64,000 bases of DNA from Sipunculus nudus (taxonomy: Eukaryota > Annelida > Sipuncula > Golfingiida > Sipunculidae), in NCBI GenBank assembly GCA_026874595.1, contig CM049318.1, positions 58,254,250-58,318,249 on the forward strand, in the 5' to 3' direction. The notes beneath the pieces are model-generated. The model was not told where the DNA came from. It made no database searches and saw nothing but the letters and a program-made list of their open reading frames with translations. Made by a program: the position numbers and the translations under genes. Below are positions 1-13,019 of the stretch, one piece after another (position 1 is the first letter of the stretch; each line of letters opens with the position of its first letter).

Positions 1-94
1 AGCTACAGGGACGTATTTGTTCAGTTATCCATGGACCTATTTACGAATTCTAGAAATAGCTCATAGACATTTTAATCTAATTTAACTGACTATT

Positions 95-985
95 GTTAAC
101 ATCTCCTGTGACTTCACAGAGTGAAAGAGGCCATAAACCCTTAAAACAAAAGTAACAAGTTCCACAATAATTTTGAGGATATACACTGTATATTTTATTG
201 TAACTTGTCATATGTATGCTAGTATTAAGGTAATGTTGCTTATTAGATAAAAATCGATTGTACAAACATGGCTTGTCCTTATCTAATTATTTATTCCAGT
301 TTTAGCGACAAGGTGTTAATAGTAAAAGTTTGCGGTTGTATAAAACCATGCAACTTGGAGGTACGCTCAATGGTCGGTCGCTTACTCTGAGATCACATTG
401 TTCTCCAATTTGTCAGTTGTATAGCTGTAAACATGAACCGGACGTATCGATCAGGTCTCCAGATTAAATATTTAGCAACAAAATGGATATTTATACCCGG
501 TACATAATGTATAAACAGTTTTATGCTCTGGCTCTGTTGATGACCTACTGAAATTGATGACTCGCTGATTCACCGCCCTGGCTTACTAACATGGACATAC
601 CTTAATGACATGACAGCATAATCACGCTTCCTTTTTCTTATTATTATTTTCTGGAAGCGACATCAGCAGACCTAATCAACGGTTCCACTAATTTAACATA
701 TCTACCCAAAATTACATATTGACATATTTGACCTTTTATTATAGCTTTAAGAGCAGCGAATCGTCAATAATAACAGTTTGCTTTAGTAAATAAAAACATT
801 CTTTGAAGATACGCCCAGTGGTCGGTCATTTACACCGAGATCTAGTTATGCTGTAAAACGAACCAGATGTGAACAGTCAGGTATCAAACGTTTGGTATCA
901 TAGCATATATGTAGATAAACTTGTGATCACATGTTGTCTTTTCCGATTAAATTAAATATCTCTCAGGTTTGACTGGCCGAGAGAA
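95..985. repeat. Dispersed ~1 kb repeat family A, copy 1
   Basis: This block has recognisable relatives at about 3990-5220, 15075-15990 and 53713-55010. Shared landmarks are a TTATCTRATTATT stretch near 275, the signature GGTACGCTCAATGGTCGGTCG near 360, a second diverged half-unit with ATACGCCCAGTGGTCGGTC near 812, and a terminal CAGGTTTGACTG near 965. Each copy contains two related half-units 440-570 bp apart. No open frame is conserved between copies and no terminal repeats are obvious, so it is either a non-autonomous element or an old duplicated unit. Boundaries are approximate. Confidence 0.6.
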
Positions 986-1119
986 TTCTCATGCCGGTCT
1001 GCATATATTATAGTAGACACAGCTGAGATATGGTGTCTACATGTGTAGATAGTCGATATCCGAGGATGGCCAAAAGGATTTCTCTGTGAAGGTCTCCAGA
1101 GGATATAACGCATGGCTTT

Positions 1120-1250
1120 CCATGCAAGTGCAATGTTGGTTTATCTTTTTCTCCCTTGATGTTTATATTACAACTTGGAACATGCACACAGCATTGTTTG
1201 CACTTGTAAAAGCTCATACCTTTAATAACAGGATCATACTTAATCATACA
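1120..1250. repeat. Diverged relative of the 3' end of the 1.72-kb duplicon
   Basis: The stretch with CTCCCTTGATGTTTATATTAC and then TTTGCACTTGTAAAAG, CATACCTTTAATA and GGATCATA aligns by eye with 7714-7850 (CTCCCTTTGATTATATATTAC and the same later landmarks). It is clearly older than the near-identical pair at 6061-9626. It shows that the 124-bp spacer of that pair (7782-7905) belongs to the ancestral repeat. Confidence 0.45.
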
Positions 1251-1260
1251 TGATTCAGGT

Positions 1261-2500
1261 TAACCATGTTAATAAGGTTAATATTAAAAACATGATAAAA
1301 ACCGGAAAAGATATTCAGACGGTTTTTGATCAGATATGAACAACATATGTTTTGGGTCAAGCAGCCAACAACCTTCCCTCTAAGACTGTTGATTTAATTT
1401 TCACATCATGTAAACATAAATTGTAAATAATTAAAAATATGTAATTGATTGGAAAAATAGTTTTTTAGTCTTTTACATCAAGCCAACCCACCACATAGGT
1501 CTGCAATTAGAGGAGGGATGTAGTCTTCTCCTATCTTATGTAACTTGTTTTATTCCAAGACGTTCCCTTGGCTCAGCAAAGCTAGAATCCCCCCCCCACC
1601 GCTGTTTAATTCGCATATACATAAACAAGAAGCATGTTAACATTTTCTATATTTAATTCATTCTTATTCTTGATTTTTCCTACATGTTGGTTTTACATCG
1701 TATCAAACGGGGTTACAATGATTAAAGTACACATTATTGTGTTTATATAGTGATGTATTGTTATAAAAGTGTGGATATTAATGTTGTGAGGTTTTCTTCA
1801 TTCGGAAGAGTAAAAACTTTTTCAACATGTGTGAAATTGAATATTAACTTCAGTATTAAATTAAAATTGAGACAATAATAAACATATCGATGTTTTTCAC
1901 TTATCCAACTAACAATTTGTATACCTGATTTGAAAGGAGATTTTAATCAAATTTACTGAACATATTGTTTGAATTAATGAAATAAATAATTTACTGAAAA
2001 CTTTAATGAGCCATGTCATAGTATTATTTTTTGCATTCTAGTAACCTTTTAATCGAAAAGGGTTGCTATATCCTCTAAACTTTTCAAAACATATAAATAG
2101 AATCAAGCATTTTACAAAATTCACCAGGGCGGCGTGACCCGTCAGTCCTCGTTCTTGGTAAGCATGTCAGTTTGTTGGTTTTTACGTTTAAAAAATTTGA
2201 TAATAATCCCAAAAATATACTTCTAACAACGGACTTTTTACACCACTCGTATTTAACGAAACTGTAATTCAAAAGCATTAAAAAATATCAAAATATTACA
2301 CACCCTTCTTTGTATGTTCTTGATTTCACTCAGCAACGCCAGAGTATTTAATAGTGGATAGGATTTCTCTCTGAATCTGTATTCTTCATATGTAAGGTTT
2401 CGACACGCGGCTACGTGACTGGGTTTAAATATGTTGAGCAAATATCGGTTTTAATTACGTAAGTTCTTTTGTGAGTATTATGTCATGCGACCAAAAGACT
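1261..2500. other. No recognisable feature (AT-rich spacer)
   Basis: This stretch is AT-rich with a C-run near 1590. All open frames are short and carry no recognisable motif on either strand. I see no splice-bounded exon here. Confidence 0.5.
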
Positions 2501-2504
2501 TGGT

Positions 2505-2740
2505 CTTGGTCTATATTTTTATTATATTCACCAATTGTGAAACATCCAAAAATCTTATCTCCTGACAATGATCCGACGACAATTTCATAAACTCTTTTAA
2601 GAATAAATTATGAAACACATATGCAAAATAGTTCCCATACATTAACTGTGACATTGACTCACTGAGAAATCTACAATTAAAATAAATCCTGCTTATATAT
2701 TTTATAAGCAAATGATAGAGTAAGAACTAACGCTTGGCCA
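2505..2740. repeat. Duplicated flank of the 37-bp minisatellite
   Basis: This sequence matches 49455-49685 by eye. Shared words include AACATCCAAAA, CAATTTCATRAACTCTTT, TATGCAAAA, AGAAATCTRCAAT, CCTGCTTATATNTTTATAAG and GAACTAACRCTTGG. In both places it directly precedes the 37-bp minisatellite, so the array and its flank travel as one duplicated unit. Confidence 0.6.
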
Positions 2741-3830
2741 TGAATCCCCTGATTGGCTCTTGCATCTATTTTTTAATTTTATCCTTGTCTGGCCTCGCAA
2801 AGATCATATACCATTCGTCAACTCTCCGGTCTCGAATCTGTTAACAGCCATTTATTCATTTTTTATCTTCTCATCTATTATGGACCACATATTCTCTGTC
2901 TAGCCTCGTATCTGTAATATGTCCTTTATTCCCTTTCTGGTCACCTACATATTATGACCATTTATTCCCTCACTGGTCTTGCATCTATTATAAACCATTG
3001 ATTCTCTCCTTGGCTCAACTTCTATTACAGACAGTGTATTCCAATTTTTTGGCCAAGGATTCCTTTTCTAGTCTCGCATCTATTATAGGAAAGTTATTCC
3101 CTCCCTGGCCCATCATCCATTTCATGCCATTTATTCCCTCTCTGGTCTCGCATCTATTACAGGCATCTTTTGTAGGCAATATATCCCCTTGTTTATACTC
3201 GCATCTATTTTAACCATTTATTCCCTCTCTGTCATCGCATCTATTTCAGATCACTCAATCCCTGTCACTCAGTCCCTGTCTCGCATTTATTAAAGGCCAT
3301 TTGTTCTCCGTCTGATTTGGCCTCCATCAGCCTTTTATTCCCTATCCGGGAATATAAGACATTTATTCACTGTCTGGCCTCGCAGTATGGCCAGTAAAGC
3401 CTTTCATTCCTTTAATGGCCTCCCATGTCTTCTAGGCCATAAATTCCCTGTCTGGCCTTGCATCTATTATAGGTCATTATTCCTAATCAGGCCTCACATC
3501 TATTATTATTCATGTTTTCCTTGTCTGACTTGGCACATATTTAGACCTTTGCTTACAGGCATCTTTGATAAGGTCATATATTCTTCATCTGGTCTCATAT
3601 CTAATGTAAGTCATTTATTCTCTCTCTATAGCCTCCCATCTTTTATTGGTCATTTATTGCTTCTCTTGCCCCGCATCTGTTATATAGGCTATGTATCCCC
3701 TGTTTGGACTCGGATATTTCCTCGCTGGTCTACATCTATTTTAGGCCATTTATTCCCTCTTGGGCTTCGCATTTATTAACGCACATATATTCCATGTATG
3801 CCCTTGTATATGTTCTAAGCTAATATAAGG
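2741..3830. repeat. 37-bp minisatellite array 1
   Basis: About 28 degenerate units with the consensus order TTATTCCCTGTCTGG, then CCTCGCATCTATTATAGGCC. Unit length is about 37 bp with indels. The open frames through it (for example 3387-3779) are by-products of the repeat, with no conserved residues. A second array of the same family lies at 49686-50410. Confidence 0.8.
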
Positions 3831-3989
3831 TTCTTTCTCCAGCAATTAGGTATTTTATTTTTTTATCTTTGCCGCATTCATGTATTAACTTGATATAAAT
3901 CGACCTAGTACATAAAATACATACCACACATGCAAAATAAAAGTGGCATGACAACTAAATCATGCTTCCTGCTTATTCTGCTGATCATG

Positions 3990-5220
3990 TGTAAAATTTT
4001 AAGATATTTTTAAAGACCGGGGCGTATTGCATGCGAAGCAGTATCGGCAGACTTTAACGGTTCCACTAATTTACATATCTCCCAAGCACATGATTCTACA
4101 TAAGAAACCTAGTAAAAAATCCTGACATAATCAAATTAATTCCATGTATTCATATTGTTTTATCTGATCTTTTATTTTGTAAATTGGTAATTAAAAACAT
4201 AAATTGGAGATACGCCCAATGGTCGGTCGCCTGCGCCGAGATCTATTTATGCTGGAAACACGAACCAGATGTGATCAGTCTTATGACAAGATTCACAAGT
4301 ATGATATCCAAATGGAGATATTTAAGTGCATGTTTATATATCTTTCTTAAAACTCTCATGACTTGGTTATATTGATGTCATACTAATACCGATTATATAT
4401 GCCTTATGTCTTTCGAACATTAATATACTTTAACCACGTAAATCACCCCACTCATGTTTCCTATTTCTTGCGATCATATGTAAACGTTAACGTATTCTTA
4501 GTCTTGCAGGACGGGTACAAATTGCATGTAAATCAATACCAGCAGGACTCACATTTAGTGGTTCCGCTGATCCAACATTTTCAAAAACATATGAATCCCT
4601 ATCGGGAAACTTTCTCAAAAGTATCAGAGATGATGGAATCAATTAATATAGATAAACTTGTAAAAACATATTAACTTTTATGATATAAATATATGATTAT
4701 TACTATCTTGTATTTTGACTCTTACTTTTAAATGTATTGGTTTTCATAACATCTTTTATGTATGTAGTCGGATACAGAAGCTCTGTAAGCTTATGTTGTA
4801 CCTGAAGAACATAGCAAACCAACTTTAAATAAAACTTATCTTATCTAATTTTATCTTATCTTATCTTAAATATCTACCAGGTTTGACTGCCTGAAGCAAA
4901 AACAACCACAAATGTATGTGACGAAACCCACGATGGGGATTCACTCCAATAAACAAAGTATTCACATATCTGATGCTGACAGAATAAAAAATTTATTTAC
5001 ATTATTTACCTAATGCTTATGAATTCCCGATCGTCCGAAGAGTAATTTAATAAAAACATAGCCTGATTCATTATTGCGAAATATTAAGAATGGGAAAACA
5101 TAAGTTCATATATTAAAAAACTGAACTACAGGATCATCGCCAATAATGAATCCCTTAGTCATGGCGGGAAAATTCTCGTAACCATGAGGTGGACAACCGT
5201 GATGTTAGGATTAACTTAAA
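3990..5220. repeat. Dispersed repeat family A, copy 2
   Basis: Landmarks are ATACGCCCAATGGTCGGTCG near 4210, GTTCCRCTRATNNAACAT, CAGGTTTGACTGCCTGAAGC near 4878 and CTGATGCTGACAGA near 4970. The second half aligns well with 54480-55000. It carries a short (CTTAT)n-type tract near 4838-4866. Confidence 0.6.
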
Positions 5221-5229
5221 GGAGAAAGT

Positions 5230-5780
5230 GGCAAGGTAATTCTTAAAGTAATGGTCATGACCCCTATTTGAAAAATCATTTCCTATTTCCTATAATACAG
5301 ATCTATGCATGTGCATAATATGAAAGAAATTTACGGATTATATTTTTATTTATATTCACATCATTGCCAGGTGGGGAGGATGGGAATTCAAAAGGCGTGA
5401 AAACATAGGATAACAGGTGCAATCAGCGTCAAAGGTGTAATCAATTATCAAAGATGTTCGAACAACCTGATTTTTTAGATAATCCATGCAATTTTTCTTG
5501 AGATCTTTAGGATTTTGTTCTATTTTAACAAAAAAAAATGACTCATTCAAGGTTACTGCTATTTAAGGTCATGACCGCATTTTAAATAGGCTTCATCCTC
5601 TCACCCACATATGTATTAAACGTTTGATACTTGATAAAGATCCATGAAATATTTCGTGAGTTATATCACTCGTTCTAAAAACATAGTATCTTCCGACTTT
5701 GTCTGGAGATACAATAATAGGCATATAGATAGCACATAACGCTATTTTGAAGGAATACATACATGAATAAAATTTAGAGG
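5230..5780. repeat. Diverged third copy of part of the 1.72-kb duplicon
   Basis: This block aligns with about 6585-7080. Shared landmarks are ATTCTTAAAGTA, GTCATGACC, ATATGAAAGAAAT, TTGCCAGGTGGGGAGGATGGG against TTGCTAGGCGGCGACGATGGG, GATAACAGG, GGTCATGACCGCATTTTAAAT and TTTCGTG. Divergence is much higher than within the 6061-9626 pair, so this family was present before the recent tandem duplication. Confidence 0.55.
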
Positions 5781-6060
5781 TAATGATGGACGTTTGAATT
5801 TAGACGAAAGTGTTCATTAACGGAACGCTTACTGTATAGGCTTATTATTAGCGGTTCCATGATATAATTTAGTAATAAACGTATTTCAACATATAGCATT
5901 TTTTAAAGTTTTATTTAAACAAATTGATATCAAGTATTATTTTCATTTCGTGGTTATTTTTAAAACCGCTTTTTAATTTACGATCTTATCATGATCTTGA
6001 GGGAAAATTGAAAATATATTGAACAGCCTATAATAAGGAATCTGTGCTATACAGTCAACC

Positions 6061-7781
6061 TAATCGAGTCAACGGGATATTACAGTCTTAGGATATTGTT
6101 GAACTTGAACTAGACATACTGGTGCTAAAACTATTATGGCATAAATTTTAGCCGATTCCATATACAATTACATTGTAAGGAGTGTAAATCATTACGGGAA
6201 ATAAACATTGTATGAGATCGCACGTCTCACACTGCATCAGGCCAAATACACAGAACAAAACAATAATACCTTATTTTTTTCTTAATTATTCAATAACGTG
6301 TCTCTTTAAGCATTCCATCCCACCTGTATTACTAATATCTTTAATATCTTTATTCATAGTGAATGTGGTCAGAATCCATTCCTCCATTTAAAAATAATAG
6401 CACCTTTTATATTTATGTCTGAGACCTTGGTGGAAACAATTTGTGTATCAAATTTGATGAAACAATACGAACTCTTTCTACAAATTACCATCTGGCATCT
6501 TTCAATTTTATTTTCATAAAAAATAAATGCATCCAGAAATTTTTTTCTCACCAAATATGGAAATGTCCACAAGTTGTACGTCCGCGCCATTCTTAAAGTA
6601 CTTGTCATGACCAAAATTTGAACAGACTACTTCACTCCAATAACCCGATTTTATGCATAAGTAAATATGAAAGAAATCTGAATTTTTTGTTATACATATA
6701 ATCCTCACACTATTGCTAGGCGGCGACGATGGGGAAATGTAAAGATAACAGGAGCTACTGGCCTTCTGTACAGGACAAAGTTATCAAATATCTTCGGTCA
6801 ACCCAATTTTAGGACAAGTTAATGCAACATTTGTTGAGATATTAAGGAATTTTTTTATTTTCACGAAAATATCACCTATTCTAGGTAAATGTTACTCTTC
6901 TTTTTTAGGGTCATGACCGCATTTTAAATTGACTTCGTTCTCTCACCGAATTATGTGCACATGTGACGCCTAATAAAGATCCGTGAAATATTTCGTGTTA
7001 TATCGCTGGTACTAAAACTATAGTATCCCCCGACTTTGTCTTTGGATACAATAATGGGCATTACGCTGTTTTAGAGAAATACATATATGAAAAAAGTGAT
7101 AGAGAAGGAAGAACGTTTGAATTTTGACAAAATGGCTTGGATTATAGGAATAATTCAAAGTTCGATTCCGGTTTAAATTGTCTGTAGACGTGTTCTCATT
7201 CAAGATTCCTTAATGAAGAATTTTCTGTAATCCCCCGGATTATCTGCTGGCTGTTCAGTAGCTGCTGGCTGTTCAAAAGCTAGTCAACCATACACTTATA
7301 TTAACGAGAAGTTAAAATACATTTATAACATTAATTTTCTTTTGATGTTTGAGTTAATGTATAAATGAGCAGTTAAAACAGCTGAGTCAATAAAGCAGAG
7401 CTTTAAGCCAAAAGGCCAGGAAAAAGAAAATGATAGAGTTGTCCCACCTCTCGTTATTGGTATGACCATAGCTCGGTACTAATATAACACTCATCAATAC
7501 TAATACAACACATACATATAAAAATCAGTAATTCTGTCCTTCAGAATTATCAAATCATTAGCTTTTTTCGTTCAGTAGGTCTAGTACATCCTTTTCACGG
7601 CCAAAATAGACTACAATAAACCAGTGAGACACTGTCTGCACGTGATCCTGTAGGACAGCATGGCAACTTAAGTGGTCGATTTATGTTTATATTGGCATAA
7701 ACTCTTTTCATGCAGGGGCCATTTTAGTGCATTTTTCTCCCTTTGATTATATATTACAGCTGGCAACTTAGCCACCAGATT
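6061..7781. repeat. 1.72-kb direct tandem duplication, unit 1
   Basis: The sequence from TAATCGAGTCAACGGG to GCCACCAGATT recurs at 7906-9626 with an offset of 1845 bp at both ends. I counted about seven substitutions and two one-base indels between copies, about 99.5% identity. There are no coding motifs; open frames in it are short and differ between copies at an indel. It includes TGTCTGAGACCTTGGTGG (6416), a word also found near 55638. Confidence 0.9.
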
Positions 7782-7905
7782 GTTCGCAATTGTAAAAAGT
7801 TTATACCTTTAATACAAGGATCATATTTGATTATATATGGATAAATTACCCTGTTCTCTGGTATCTTCTTTGGGTTCATTTAGTCAGAATTGCTATGATT
7901 TTTTT

Positions 7906-9626
7906 TAATCGAGTCAACGGGATATTACAGTCTTAGGATATTGTTGAACTTGAACTAGACATACTGGTGCTAAAACTATTATGGCATAAATTTTAGCCGA
8001 TTCCATATACAATTACATTGTAAGGAGTGTAAATCATTACGGGAAATAAACATTGTATGAGATCGCACGTCTCACACTGCATCAGGCCAAATACACAGAA
8101 CAAAACAATAATACCTTATTTTTTTCTAAATTATTCAATAACGTGTCTCTTTAAGCATTCCATCCCACCTGTATTACTAATATCTTTAATATCTTTATTC
8201 ATAGTGAATGTGGTCAGAATCCATTCCTCCATTTAAAAATAATAGCACCTTTTATATTTATGTCTGAGACCTTGGTGGAAACAATTTGTGTATCAAATTT
8301 GATGAAACAATACGAACTCTTTCTACAAATTACCATCTGGCATCTTTCAATTTTATTTTCATAAAAATAAATGCATCCAGAAATTTTTTTCTCACCAAAT
8401 ATGGAAATGTCCACAAGTTGTAAGTCCGCGCCATTCTTAAAGTACTTGTCATGACCAAAATTTGAACAGACTACTTCACTCCAATAACCCGATTTTATGC
8501 ATAAGTAAATATGAAAGAAATCTGAATTTTTTGTTATACATATAATCCTCACACTATTGCTAGGCGGCGACGATGGGGAAATGTAAAGATAACAGGAGCT
8601 ACTGGCCTTCTGTACAGGACAAAGTTATCAAATATCTTCGGTCAACCCAATTTTAGGACAAATTAATGCAACATTTGTTGAGATATTAAGGAATTTTTTT
8701 ATTTTCACGAAAATATCACCTATTCTAGGTAAATGTTACTCTTCTTTTTTAGGTTCATGACCGCATTTTAAATTGACTTCGTTCTCTCACCGAATTATGT
8801 GCACATGTGACGCCTAATAAAGATCCGTGAAATATTTCGTGTTATATCGCTGGTACTAAAACTATAGTATCCCCCGACTTTGTCTTTGGATACAATAATG
8901 GGCATTACGCTGTTTTAGAGAAATACATATATGAAAAAAGTGACAGAGAAGGAAGAACGTTTGAATTTTGACAAAATGGCTTGGATTATAGGAATAATTC
9001 AAAGTTCGATTCCGGTTTAAATTGTCTGTAGACGTGTTCTTATTCAAGATTCCTTAATGAAGAATTTTCTGTAATCCCCCGGATTATCTGCTGGCTGTTC
9101 AGTAGCTGCTGGCTGTTCAAAAGCTAGTCAACCATACACTTATATTAACGAGAAGTTAAAATACATTTATAACATTAATTTTCTTTTGATGTTTGAATTA
9201 ATGTATAAATGAGCAGTTAAAACAGCTGAGTCAATAAAGCAGAGCTTTAAGCCAAAAGGCCAGGAAAAAGAAAATGATAGAGTTGTCCCACCTCTCGTTA
9301 TTGGTATGACCATAGCTCGGTACTAATATAACACTCATCAATACTAATACAACACATACATATAAAAATCAGTAATTCTGTCCTTCAGAATTATCAAATC
9401 ATTAGCTTTTTTCGTTCAGTAGGTCTAGTACATCCTTTTCACGGCCAAAATAGACTACAATAAACCAGTGAGACACTGTCTGCACGTGATCCTGTAGGAC
9501 AGCATGGCAACTTAAGTGGTCGGATTTATGTTTATATTGGCATAAACTCTTTTCATGCAGGGGCCATTTTAGTGCATTTTTCTCCCTTTGATTATATATT
9601 ACAGCTGGCAACTTAGCCACCAGATT
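7906..9626. repeat. 1.72-kb direct tandem duplication, unit 2
   Basis: Second, nearly identical unit. The 124-bp stretch between units (7782-7905) continues unit 1 into older repeat sequence. Unit 2 ends instead at a TTTAAATTTTTTTTAATAATT junction. The simplest reading is a recent unequal exchange or insertion. A retained haplotype or assembly artefact is the alternative. Confidence 0.9.
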
Positions 9627-10140
9627 TAAATTTTTTTTAATAATTAATTGCCATTTTCCCTAAACTTAGGATGTTAACACTGAAAAAAAGCTATAATTTT
9701 TTAAACTGCTGATATCTATTGCAGGAGTAGATGAAACTGACATTATACAACTGAAGCAACACGTTGTTTTTGCTAGCCTCTTCAGGTGATGTATTAAATG
9801 TGCAAATAAGGTCAGTCCAATAGAGACGAGCCCCCCCCCCTCCTCCCCGATCTTCCGCTGCAAGCGTTTATCACGACAGACCCTATTTAAATCTTAGGGT
9901 GTACTAGGCCGTCTGTGAATTTTAGACATAATGTGTCCGTCTCAATCGATGAAGTCCTGGGGATTTGCACAGGCTTATTATGTTTAGACTATAAATAATA
10001 AACAGGACTAAAACGAACAATTTGGGGAATAACTTAAAGTCCCTTCAGATGATGGTCATGTTCAAATTACTCGGGCACATCACCTTTCCTTGACATAATA
10101 GAGGCAAGCCAGGACCTGTCATTATCGCGTTGAACGTCTA
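9627..10140. other. No recognisable feature; short poly-C tract
   Basis: This is unique-looking sequence with a C-rich tract near 9831-9846. No coding, RNA or mobile-element signal was recognised. Confidence 0.4.
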
Positions 10141-10558
10141 AAGGTGAAGGAAGATATGCCGCCGAAACCTTAAAGTCATGCACTAAATGATGGCTCACGA
10201 GCCTCTCTCAGATATGACAAATGTGATAAATAGTGATGTGTATGTGTGGAATGATGAAGAAACATGTGTCTGTCCAGAGACTCAGTTAATACAGGAATGC
10301 TCGTAGAATGATACACACAACTGAACCGAACCATAGTCAAGTGGAGGAAAGTGACCAAGGCCCAAACAGTATAATTGATGATGATAGTTTGGATATTGAA
10401 TTAACTATACACAATGAGCTTACATCTATATGTCAGTCAGAAAGGTCATGACATGAATATCTACTCTAATTCCCATATTAATAATGAGTCTGAGAATATA
10501 TCTACCTATGACTATTAATGAGTAGATGGTAATTCTTTAAATTTTATTTGTTTTCCAG
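10140..10558. repeat. Segmental duplication copy 1: intron 5' of the small exon
   Basis: This aligns with about 17320-17735. Shared words are ATTAAAGTCATGC/CTTAAAGTCATGC, GAGCCTCTCTCAGATAT, GTGATGTGTATG, CAGAGACTCAGT, ACACACAA, CCATAGT, GGCCAAGGC, AAACAGT, GAATATAT and a pyrimidine tract before the exon. Copy 2 keeps an open frame of about 60 codons at 17344-17523, ending in TAG, whereas copy 1 has indels that break it. This may be a decayed exon, but I do not recognise the product. Confidence 0.55.
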
Positions 10559-10669
10559 ATAATCCATTATACAACTCCACGAAAGCAGTACCCACCACCG
10601 TTTTCAACCGTGACACCATGCTGAACATAGAAGACATTGATACTACCCCCATAGATAACCAAACCACTG
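10559..10669 (+). CDS. Small phase 1-1 exon, Ser/Thr/Asn-rich (copy A)
   Basis: A 111-bp open segment is preceded by TTTTATTTGTTTTCCAG and followed by a G|GTGAGT donor. It enters and leaves in phase 1, giving 37 codons. The product begins (N)NPLYNSTKAVPTT and has IDTTP and NQTTG near its end. It has two N-glycosylation sequons (NST, NQT) and many Ser/Thr residues. No domain is recognised. The sequons and the phase shared with the SRCR and TSR exons favour an extracellular linker between modules. An NPxY-like NPLY near the start would alternatively fit a cytoplasmic tail. A paralogue of identical length lies at 17736-17846 with splice sites intact. Both copies remaining open argues for function, but transcript support is needed to decide. 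Confidence 0.5.
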
Positions 10670-11189
10670 GTGAGTTGCACACTAACAAATTAGATAAGGT
10701 TGAATAAAAAACGACAAATGATGCAGACAGGTTAAAAAAGTATCCTTAAATTCTAATAGCTTGAAGAAACATATTAGGTAGTTCGAAATTACAGAATTAG
10801 TTGAAAGGTCTCATATTATCAACATAGTTGAGAATAGGCAGAAAATACTGATGATTCTAAACATGATTTCCCTTGTTATTCTTGTTATGCATTTGTGCGA
10901 AATACAAATATATATATAAAAAGAGGTGGCATAATAGTATATGTAAAAAAATTCTAAAAGAAAATGTTAAAAAGGTGATTCAATAATACATGTTTGCTGA
11001 TATGCTGCTGTTAATCTTAGATGGCTCAGAAATGGGGTCTTCATAAGATTAACTCTTGGTTGCAATATATGTGGTACCTGACTCCTCAATATTATATTCT
11101 TGTTTTGATGAAGATGACGGCATTTGCCTTTAGAGAATGTGCTAACTAATGGAATATTGAAATAATTATATTGTGTAAAAACGCAAGAA

Positions 11190-13010
11190 AAGGCTATTTG
11201 CAAGATGTTAAAATGGATAATGATGATTATGATGATAATGATATCTATCAATTGTTTGTCTATTGACGTTAGTGGTTACAGAGGGAAAACCAAAGATCAA
11301 ACGGTTAATAAGTTTTGTAAATCTTTACAAGAATTGTGTTCAGTCTGAAACATATGCATCTAAATGGTAAATTTAACTCTGACCAAAATGGGGAATATTC
11401 ATTCTGTTCTACAATTAGAACAAAACGAAACATAATGAAACCAAGAACCAAGCTAAAATGGTGGGATCATGAATATAAAATTGCAAAACAAGAAAAATAT
11501 AAATCTTTTGACAGATAAAGGTTGACAAATCATCCATTAGACTTGAGTATATATATAGAGAGAAAAAAGGAAACTCAAAATGTATGTGCAAATAAACAAC
11601 TTATACAAAAAAGGAAAAGCTACCAATCAATTTATGGTGTCAGGCTGCATAAGAGATGTGGCACCCGATCAGACATATCGGAGGGAATACATGTATACAG
11701 AATAATATATGATTACAAGAATGACACACACACTTATTTATTCAGATAAAAGACAGCCCTTTGTATGTGACACTTCCAAATTTTGTTTTTCAGGCACTCA
11801 TACATATAGAAACTCACAGGTTTTAAAACTTAACAGGGACATTAAATACGTGAAATGATACCCAACAAAGCACCAAGACCGGATGGGCTGGTTGATGGGA
11901 TATAAAGATGATATTTTTAAACTTATTTAAATGTTGCCGATGTTATTCTCCAGCAATTATTTTATCTTTTAACAAGCATGGTGACATCTATGATATGAAC
12001 AACTGTAGAGAAATTTCATTATTGAATTGCATTAGAAAGATATTCTGCAAGGTATTGAATAATAGGCTAACTTAATGGGCAAAGGAATCAGCTATACTGG
12101 TTGAGAAACAGGCAGGATTCAGGAGCCAAAAAAGCACTGTTGATAGTATGTTTGTTTTAATGGCAGTATTTCAGAAACATATATCTAAACCTAACGGAAC
12201 AGTATATGAATTAATTGTGGACTTTTTAAAGCTTTTAACTGTATAAACAGAATAATTAAATGTATGATATATTAACAAATGGTGTAACAAGAAACTTCTT
12301 TAAAATTCTCAATCCTATGTATTCTAAATTACATGTGTTTTGACAGAGACAGGCTTACTTGAATATTTCCAGTGTTAGAAAGGCACAAGACAAAGTTATT
12401 TGATGAGGTCTTTTTTATTATTTATTTTTTCTGAATGATAAAATATGATAATCCTATCTGTTCGCCTTGGTATATCCTTATCTGAAGAAATGTCAAATAT
12501 AGCTATACTAATGTATAAAGGTAATATTGTTTTATTAGGAGACAAAGCTGGAAACCTTCAAAACCACACTAGCACTCTGAAATCCTTCTGTCATAGATAT
12601 TTTGAATGAATGCCAACATTAAGGAAACAAAGGTAATTGTATTCAGAAATGATGAAAGCTGAACAAAAAATTGAAAAATGGAAATTCTTGGGTTGTAATA
12701 TTGAGCCCATATAAATAACTCAGAAAAATATTAGTATATGGCCTAAATGTCATAAATATCCAGCAAACTAAGGCCTAAGACAATAGGATTAATAAAGAAT
12801 TATCATAATAAATACAATTCCACATATTTTTATCAGTTATTTGATATTTTTATATAATGGTTTTACCATTCCTGGCAAAGGAAGTCAACTATGGGGATGG
12901 GAAGAATTTGAAGTCTTAGAAAGAATTCAAACAAGATTTTGTAAGTTTATGCTAAAACTGGGCCCATCAACTTCCACTAATGCAGTTTCAGGTGAATGTG
13001 GAAGATTACA
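11190..13010 (+). mobile_element. Decayed LINE (non-LTR retrotransposon), copy 1, within the segmental duplication
   Basis: Frames on the + strand show pieces of a LINE open reading frame. A linker follows the endonuclease near 11455-11650, with WWDHEYKIAKQEKY and then LSIYIERKK. RT motifs lie at 11870-12260: APRPDG near 11870, EKQAGFR near 12103, and an SxxSTVDS stretch. The equivalent of the catalytic YADD region near 12500 is broken. A late segment with RIQTRFCKFMLKLGPST lies near 12925. Stops and frameshifts are frequent throughout, so it is long dead. It aligns with copy 2 at 18000-20100. The 3' end is cut at about 13010 by the 43-bp satellite. The clade is not assigned. Confidence 0.75.
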
Positions 13011-13019
13011 TTGTCCCTA

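Noticed and set aside
3387-3779. 130-codon + strand open frame
   Set aside because: It is confined to the 37-bp minisatellite, and its hydrophobic residues arise from the TTATTCCC-type unit.
2741-3830. CRISPR-like regular repeats
   Set aside because: Units are contiguous degenerate 37-bp minisatellite copies without unique spacers, in an animal genome context.
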